Assembly: GCA_014529385.2 (NCBI GenBank)
Contig: CM043958.1
Location: 89,613,025 to 89,677,024 of the forward strand
Origin: Adiantum capillus-veneris
Lineage: Eukaryota; Streptophyta; Polypodiopsida; Polypodiales; Pteridaceae
DNA: 64,000 nt
Reading direction: 5' to 3'
Each line of letters starts with the position of its first letter. The first letter of the stretch is position 1. The notes under the pieces were generated by a model. It had not been told where the DNA came from. It saw only the letters and a list, made by a program, of their open reading frames with translations, and did not search any database. Shown one piece after another: positions 57,519 through 64,000 of the stretch. The translations under genes were made by a program, and so were the position numbers.

Positions 57519-58015
57519 ATTATTGTCCTCGGGGATCACATATGACCTATGGGACCAAAGTTACATGTGATGTAGTATGTGTAGGCTGATGAGTGACTCT
57601 CAACGCTCCAAAATTGTGGTGATGAGAGTTGAAATGGAGAGCCCACACTGTGGCTGGGAGATGAAAGTCTGTAGGTCTAAGTCATGGCTAAAAATGTGAG
57701 AGAAGCAAGTTCGGATATGACCAAAAGATCAGCACTCTAGTAGTGTGTGGTACTCAGACTCTTGAACTTGCAGTGAGCATAATGTGCACAATCAATTTGA
57801 CTCTTATCCATTGTTCCAACGCCCTATCTCGACAGCACTTCACTCTTTTGATCATACCTACTTCATCCAAACTCCGATTGGGTGATCTATAGCCTCAATC
57901 CAAGAGCACAACTCCCTCTACACATTGATGTAAAGAAAGAAAATTTTAGAGTTATGGAAGGCATTTCTGTAGCAGTATTTTTGAAGTGAACAGGTTCAAG
58001 AAGGAAACTTTGATC
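57515..58015 (-). mobile_element. LINE 3'-end fragment, (TC)n family
   Basis: On the minus strand the end reads GGTCCCATAGGTCATATG..AATAATAAAAT and then (TC)n, parallel to LINE B (GGTCTCATAGGTCATTATG..). Upstream, a frame reads RLCTLCSLQVQESEYHTLLEC, the same cysteine/histidine cluster as in LINEs B and D, preceded by VEIGRWN. Only the last ~500 bases are present. The 5' boundary is approximate. Confidence 0.75.
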
Positions 58016-58030
58016 TCTTATTTTACATAC

Positions 58031-59785
58031 AATGTCTTCTAGCACTCACAATGGTTCTTCTTCTTCAACACTCGGTCCACAACCATTGTGAAAAATGATC
58101 CAAAATCTCCTAAGCGTGGAGATAGCAACACAATCACCCAACCACTAACATTGGAAACCATGATCATGGCATACTTGGTATCGTTGCAAAAGACCATAAA
58201 CAAACAAGGCGAAGACTTGCGGGCACTTGCAATGGAGAATGGCACACTAAGGGTACTTGTGGTTGAGAATGAGAATCTCAAGAGGACGCTAGAGATGAAA
58301 ACATCACGTTTGATGCAACTTCAAGAGGAAGTCAAGGAATGTAAATGCTCTCTTGTGGACTTGAATGCTTTGAAGGAGCGCATAAGCAAAGTAGAGCATG
58401 ACCATGTATTGAAAGAGGAGAAATTTGACACCATGAGCCGGGATGTATACGACATGAAAATGTATGCACAAACAAGCCTTGGGCTGATGTATGTGGTAAC
58501 AATGTGGTTTCTAATTCCTCACTATGGTTCAAACAAAAAATGTTGAGAATGTAGATGTGGAGGAATTGAAGCAACGGGAACGATGTTCCAAGAACATTGT
58601 TATTTGTGGAATTCTCGAAGAGAAGTTAGAGACACCTACTTCTCTTGTCATTGTTATCAACGATTTTTTCAAAACCCACTTTTGCATGTCCGGAGTTATG
58701 GTCTATGGAGCACATAAAGTGGGTAAGCAAGGAGCTCCTCGCTTGGGAGAACGGACAATTGTATGCACCATGCTGGATGAGACCAAACGAAAGATTATCC
58801 TTGAGAGATACAAAATGTTTTGTATGTGAAGATTGCACTATTAAGCAACAAAATATGCACGCAAGGAATATGAAGAAAAGAATAAGAAAAACAAGGAGAT
58901 CTCTCATGAAGAAAATGTGTCCAAGGAGGAGGCAACCAAGTCCATCGAACAAATAGGGATGCGTGACCTATGAGACCGAGTTACAATTGAAAATATGCTA
59001 TTAAAATTGTAATGGATACCCATGGAATATAGGGGTTGGCATTGATAAACTAACAAGCAAAGCCGATATTGTACTTCTTGTTGAAGCTTGGGAGCATGAT
59101 ACACAAAGGATTAACGGCTTGGAGGATTACAATGTACATTCATTGATGTGGTCAAAGAATCTCAAGCAAAACGAAGAGGAAAAGGAGGGGTAGCATGTAT
59201 GGTTAAGAAAGGATTGGAAGATTTTGTAACAATTGTGAAAGATGACAAGCACAAACGTTATGTATGGCTGAAAATTATGACACCAAAAAGAGCAACCATT
59301 AGCCGGTTGCTACATTCCTCATCATGATTCCCCCTTTTATACTTGCATGGATATAGATCATTCATTTTTTGATTTAGAAGAGGAAATTTCAAAGACAAAA
59401 GTGATGTTATTGTATTTGGGGTATGAATGCTCGCACAAAAACATTGCAAGATGATACTCAACAATTTGATATGCCATACATTTCAACGGAGTTGGAGGAA
59501 GTTCACTTGTATGATCGTACTTCAATGGATGAGAAAGAGCCGGATCACTATGGAAAGTTCCTTTTACACATGTGTAATAGCACAGTTATACTCATTGCCA
59601 GTGGTGTATCTTTGTGGAGTGGAACCAATGGATTTACATGTAGGAAACATAATGGGGATAATGTGATTGACTATATGCTACTCTCCAAAGCAATCATGTA
59701 TTGCATAAAGAGTTTTATGTTTGGCCAATGGACCCCAGAATCAGACCATCGGACCTTATGTATTAACCTCTTACGTTCTTAGGGA
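58031..59785 (+). mobile_element. LINE E: 3'-truncated LINE (ORF1 and endonuclease)
   Basis: ORF1 pieces: MSSSTHNGSSSSTLG (58031), a coiled coil (58088-58546, LRVLVVENENLKRTLEMKTSRLMQLQEEVK) and an RRM-like part (58524-58829, KNIVICGILEEKLETPTS..). The endonuclease follows in decayed frames from about 58990, ending with NGFTCRKHNGDNVIDYMLL and SDHRTLCINLL (59423-59782), matching LINE B's GFTCFPHRHGANTVDYVM and VDHALLTLSV. RT and 3' end are absent. It faces away from the neighbouring minus-strand LINE end. Confidence 0.75.
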
Positions 59786-60159
59786 CACACAATTTTACCT
59801 TAAGAACTATAGTGCTTAAAATACTAGACCAAGAATCCCATATGTAGATGGCAAGAACGACCACTTAACAGGCGACAGGACTAGAAACGTCCAAAAAGAC
59901 CATATTAGGTAAAGTGGGAAAATCCCAATTCCCAGGTTGGACAACTTTCAATATATCATGTATAAAATATAGAGATTTTGTCAAAAATTTGAGTTTTCTT
60001 AAGGTCTCATTCCACTTTATGCACATACAATACACAATGAAAACAACTAAAATATCATGGTTTCAATCAATTGGATTATTAGGAGAGGAGTATATTGCAT
60101 CCATTATCGTTGTCTATGTTCTACTGTCCTACCTACAACTTATCTCAACATGGAGAGCT
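59786..60159. other. Spacer, no gene recognised
   Basis: AT-rich sequence between LINE E and the minisatellite field; the open frames have no motif. Confidence 0.5.
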
Positions 60160-61870
60160 TGGTTTCTAGGTCCACCACTTGTCCAAGTTAATGTAAAAGT
60201 GACTCAAGGTTCACAACTTGTGAAAGCAAGGATCCATTGAGGAATACAATCCACTTGGATATTTTTCCTTAATTTATTGCATGTGACATTTAAGCAAGGT
60301 CCACTTCCAATCTATAACTTCTTAATTTGAGACATGGGGCATACATAAAATATGTAGCATATGCTCTATTGCCTCATAGGAAGGTTGGTTTCAAGGTGCA
60401 CTTATCCATGCTAGCCTATCTTGGAGAAATGATGGAGCTTGCTTCTCTCCTTGTTTCAATGGAGACTAGCTTGGACAAGTGGTGGACCTTTGCTTCTCTC
60501 TATGTTTCAATAGAGTTAGCTTGGACAAGTGGTGATCTTGGAATAAAACCCCCATGTAAAACATATCATGGGTATTCCAAGTGATTAGAAAGATTACCAT
60601 TTAAGATATAACCTTATAGGTTGGACAACTAGATCTTGGCTTGGAGAAATGGTGGACCTTTGATTCTCTCCATGTTTCAATGGAGTCTATCTTGGAGAAA
60701 TGGTGGAGCTTGCTTCTGTCCATGTTTCAATGGAGCCTAGCTTGAATAGTTGGTGGACCTTTGCTTCTCTCTATGTTTCAATAGAGTTAGCTTAGACACG
60801 TGGTGGATCTTCAAAATAAACCAACTACTATCAATGTTGCCTAGCTTGGACAAGTGGTGGAGTGTTTCTCTACTCCATGTTTCAATGGATCTTAGCTTGG
60901 ACAAGTGTTGGACCTTAAAACAAAAACCCCATGTACAACATAGAATGGATTTTCTAGATTTCAATGGAGTCTAGATTTAACAAATGGTGGAGCTTGTCTT
61001 CATCCATGTTTCAATGAAACTAGCTTGGACAAGTGGTGGACCTTGTAACAGACCCTCCCATGTACAACATATCATTGGTTTTCTAAGTGATGGGAAGGAA
61101 TACCATTCAAGATATAAACTTATAGCTTGGATAAGTAGTTGACTTTAAAACCAAATTCATCATAATACAATGAAATACAGGTCAACCAATTCCTAAATCT
61201 TGAGACCAAACCTTCCATGCTATTAGAGATAATATATTGGATAAGTGGTGGACCTTCTATTATTTTCCCATGCCTAGTTTAGACAACCGGTACACTTCGC
61301 AGCTATAAAGGTTGGACGAGTTGTGGAGCCTTGTTTCTATCCATGTTTTAATGGATCCTAGCTTGGACAAGTAGTGGACCTTGGAAAAAAGCTTCCATGT
61401 ACAACATATATGAGGTTTTCCATGTTTTAATGGAACCTATCTTGGACAAATGGTGAAGCTTCTTCTCTCCATGTTGATTTTGGAACTACCTTAGACAAGT
61501 GGTGGAGCTTTTCTTTTCTACTCTTCATAATACACTGAAGTATATGTTGGTTACATGGTGAATCTTAAGGCCAAACCTCCCATTTTACTAGAGATGATAG
61601 GTTGGACAAGTGGATCAACCTTCTATCATTTCTCCATGACTATATTGGACAATTAGTAGACATAACATCTCTCTATGTTGTCTAGAGATGAGCTTGGACA
61701 AGTGATGGACCCTGCTTCTCTCTTCCCTTGGTTTACTAGTTTGAAGACTCAGTATATATACTTTCTTAGATCTAGCTTGAACAAGTGGTGGACCTTGCAT
61801 CCACAATCTTAATTCAGTACAAAAAAGTATATGAAAAAATAACATAGGAATCTTGGTTTGAAGGTCAAGC
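60160..61870. repeat. Degenerate minisatellite field, ~52-bp unit
   Basis: Repeats of GCTTGGACAAGTGGTGGACC followed by CTCTCCATGTTTCAATGGAG, spaced about 50-60 bases, with longer interspersed units containing CCCCCATGTACAACATA. At the left edge (60171-60190) the unit is inverted (GGTCCACCACTTGTCCAA). Antisense frames across it give repeated HHLSKL/GPPLVQ peptides, which are by-products. Confidence 0.9.
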
Positions 61871-62357
61871 AATTAGGTTCCAAATGCACATAATAATATA
61901 TTTTCCACCCATATTAAAAGAAAGTTAAATATGTTATTACCAAATTGACAAAGGTAACGTCCAAGAATTATATCTTTCCATCTTGTCAGATCTAAATCTT
62001 CATCAAGGCGACATGCATGTATACATCAACTTTCAAGCCATTCAAGAATACATGCACTTAGATTCCATAGTTTTGTTTTCAAAGTCTTTTAGGTTCTAAA
62101 ACTCTTTCACATAAAGTATGTAATGACAAAATTCTTGAAGCAAACATTTGTGCCCAAGGAAAAGATCCCTCTCACATATTTAAAGTCCATGAATTCTCTG
62201 ATCCACACTTACAAGTTTTATTTTGACATCAAACATCAATTCTTTCATAGTTCCAAATAAATGCAACCTCGATATGAATTGACAAAAAATGAATTTCTTT
62301 TACTATATGACCCAACATAGGCCCCAATCAAATAAAAAATGAGTCCCCAAAATTTGG
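61871..62357. other. AT-rich spacer downstream of the FCP1-like frame
   Basis: Nothing recognised; probably includes the 3' flank of the minus-strand gene. Confidence 0.4.
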
Positions 62358-62447
62358 GTGCACTCTAGCAATACATCAGAGTCCCCTTACAATAGGATGC
62401 ACTCCAATAGTACATTGAAGTCCCGTTAGAGTAGGGTGCACTCCATT
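62358..62447. repeat. 39-bp tandem repeat, about 2.3 units
   Basis: Units at 62358-62396, 62397-62435 and a partial from 62436, each starting (G/A)TGCACTC(T/C)A and containing TACAT(C/T)(A/G)(A/G)AGTCCC. Confidence 0.85.
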
Positions 62448-62561
62448 CAAGTGTTCATAAAATTGACACACCTTTAAAAAAAAAAAAAAGACTATATCAA
62501 ATTATACAAATGTTGAAAGATACACACTAGAATAAAAAAAGCATCTTATAGCCATATTTAT

Positions 62562-63296
62562 TCAATGCTTTCGTGTTGACAAGTACACACCAAGGACATA
62601 ATTTGTCTCAGAATCACTATACTGATTTACAATTGTGTTGTATGTATAGACTCTCTTATCTCTTGCATACAACCATCCTACCAACCATGGAATTATGGTT
62701 CTCTGCAAGAAGTTTTGAAGTTGCTCGGAAGTTTGCCTCCACATCTTTGGAAATATAAGATATGTCCCTGGCATGTTCCACATCACCCTATATGGAGTGT
62801 CATCAAAAATTAAGGTATTGTTTGCATCCAAATCCTCAAATATCTTCCAAATATCACTCAGATTTTTGTGATAAACCCTTGTAAATCCTAACATGATATT
62901 TGGATTTTGGCAATTTTTGTTACTCATAAACACCTTGAACTTGGTATACTGCTCAGGAAAACACTTTTGTGTGATGCGTTGCACCCTTGTTAAGTTATAG
63001 CAACTCCATATCCATAGCTCAAAGTATTCAGCACAAAAATCCAAAAAACTTTGTGCGTCTGGTCGCACCACATGATAAACTTCATCTTTGTCCTCCACAA
63101 GTCGCATGTGTTGAGCCCAAGATGGCATAGAATCTCCATGTTTCATTTCAACTGTCTTGAGAAGTAACCCCTCTAGATCCAAGATAAGTACTCTTTTGAT
63201 GTCCTTGAAAGCAAGTGGTAGGTGATAAGGAGGTGATTCATTCCTTGGACAAGGTCTTGGAGGAGGTTGGATGGGTAATTCAATAGTTTTCTTCAA
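62562..63296 (-). CDS. FCP1/NIF-like HAD phosphatase-domain protein with altered DxD motif (exon or partial)
   Basis: An uninterrupted 244-codon frame; the listed first codon is TTG and an in-frame TAG lies just upstream, so the true start is probably in an upstream exon joined at a splice site near 63297-63310. It matches the FCP1 homology domain: VLILDLEGLLLKT at residues 36-48 (canonical D-x-D-x-T), RPDAQSFLDFCAEYFELWIWS at 79-98, VYHKNLSDIW at about 141-150 and LIFDDTP at 162-168. Asp40 and the second-site Asp165/166 are kept, but the second Asp of DxD is Glu42 and the Thr is Leu. These enzymes dephosphorylate proteins such as the RNA polymerase II tail; activity here is doubtful. Confidence 0.75.
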   Translation of the reverse strand: MKKTIELPIQPPPRPCPRNESPPYHLPLAFKDIKRVLILDLEGLLLKTVEMKHGDSMPSWAQHMRLVEDKDEVYHVVRPDAQSFLDFCAEYFELWIWSCYNLTRVQRITQKCFPEQYTKFKVFMSNKNCQNPNIMLGFTRVYHKNLSDIWKIFEDLDANNTLIFDDTPYRVMWNMPGTYLIFPKMWRQTSEQLQNFLQRTIIPWLVGWLYARDKRVYTYNTIVNQYSDSETNYVLGVYLSTRKH

Positions 63297-63589
63297 TTTA
63301 TGCTAGCATATAGCCAATCCATTTTTCTGTAATGGTTCTGAAATTAAAGAACAAGAACACTTAATGCAAACACAACAATAGACATGAGTTTTACATTGTC
63401 TACCCTAAGGTTTTATTAGATACCAAAATCCATCTATGATCTACTCATTAATAGAAAGAAAGTCAAATTAAAATCCTGACTCTTTTTTATGCTACACTCT
63501 CTCTTAGTCTCAATACCATGGAGTTCAACTAGACTTAAGTCAACTAATAACTACTACTTGTTGTTAAAGGTATTCTTGAAGTGTATAAG
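63297..63589. other. Upstream flank or intron of the FCP1-like gene
   Basis: No coding motif seen; AT-rich. It contains the candidate acceptor (minus strand, ..CTATATGCTAG) near 63300-63311. Confidence 0.4.
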
Positions 63590-64000
63590 GCTTAACCAAT
63601 GCTCTAGTGTAGAATGGGTATTTAGGTCTCAAGGTCTACCACTTATCCAAGCAAAGATCCATTTAGATATGGAAACCCAATTTTTCTTAATATAATGATA
63701 TAGAGTGGACAAGTGGTGAATCCTGAGACCAAGCCACTCATGCTACTAGGGATAATAGGTTGGACAAGTGGTGGACCTTGAATGTAAACCCCCCATGTAC
63801 AAAGTATCAGGGGTTTTGGGTATTTCAATGGACTCTAGCATCTTGGAAACATGGTGGAGCTTACTTCTCTCCATGTTTCAATGGAGTCTATCTTGGATAA
63901 ATGGTGGAGCATCATTCTCTCCATGTTTCAATGGAGCCTACCTTGGACAAGTGGTGCACGTTTGTTTCTCTCTATGTTTGAACAGATTTAGCTTGGACAA
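63590..64000. repeat. Second minisatellite field, runs off the window
   Basis: Same unit as 60160-61870 (TTGGACAAGTGGTGGACC, CCATGTTTCAATGGAG), again starting with an inverted copy (63631-63650, GGTCTACCACTTATCCAA). Confidence 0.9.

Noticed and set aside
60160-61870. CRISPR-like array
   Set aside because: Units are degenerate, without constant repeat and unique spacers of fixed length, and the genome is eukaryotic.

Overview
This window reads as repeat-dominated nuclear DNA of a land plant. The evidence is an intact gene with phase-consistent GT-AG introns, Copia retrotransposons primed by the usual plant initiator-Met tRNA site (TGGTATCAGAGC), an L1-type LINE with a plant-style ORF1, and a BED/DUF659/hATC hAT transposon. 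Long (TC)n tracts, kilobase-scale spacing and the presence of a ParB plus DNA-methyltransferase relic suggest a large seed-free plant genome such as a fern, but this is inference; no species can be named. I see no rRNA, tRNA or CRISPR features.

Layout. 1-2659: unrecognised leader-like DNA, a possible Gypsy LTR and a Gypsy integrase/chromodomain fragment (minus). 2660-16124: a minus-strand Copia element (Copia A) whose 3' end is lost at a 5'-truncated LINE, and which is split by a full-length 6.8-kb L1-type LINE (LINE A) flanked by a 17-bp target duplication. Copia A's LTR carries three tandem ~240-bp units. 16586-21398: LINE B, a different LINE family bounded by (TC)n at both ends. 21399-25036: a hAT relic and a nearly complete hAT transposon with terminal inverted repeats and an 8-bp target duplication. 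25758-31217: the best host gene, eleven exons of an RRM protein (first exon not found), with every splice phase consistent. 32132-34409: a second LINE of the (TC)n family (minus). 34554-35270: a hairpin and a ~128-bp tandem repeat. 35490-46129: Copia B with Copia C nested inside it; LTRs, PBS, PPT and TSDs are visible for both. 46362-47040: a short duplication and another LINE fragment. 49890-52942: a decayed multi-exon gene combining a ParB-like domain and a DNA amino-methyltransferase domain. 53330-54060: a strand-asymmetric GC-rich foldback-like island. 54406-55493: a cysteine-rich reading frame transcribed away from the methyltransferase. 57452-59785: two more LINE pieces. 60160-64000: degenerate minisatellite surrounding an intact FCP1-like phosphatase-domain reading frame with an altered catalytic motif.

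Functionally, only the RRM gene and the FCP1-like frame look intact. Nearly everything else is mobile DNA in layered insertions. Premature stops in these relics are mainly TAG and TGA where CAG or CGA is expected, as cytosine methylation and deamination at CHG and CG sites would give. The most unusual content is the ParB-methyltransferase relic and the LINE family associated with (TC)n microsatellites.
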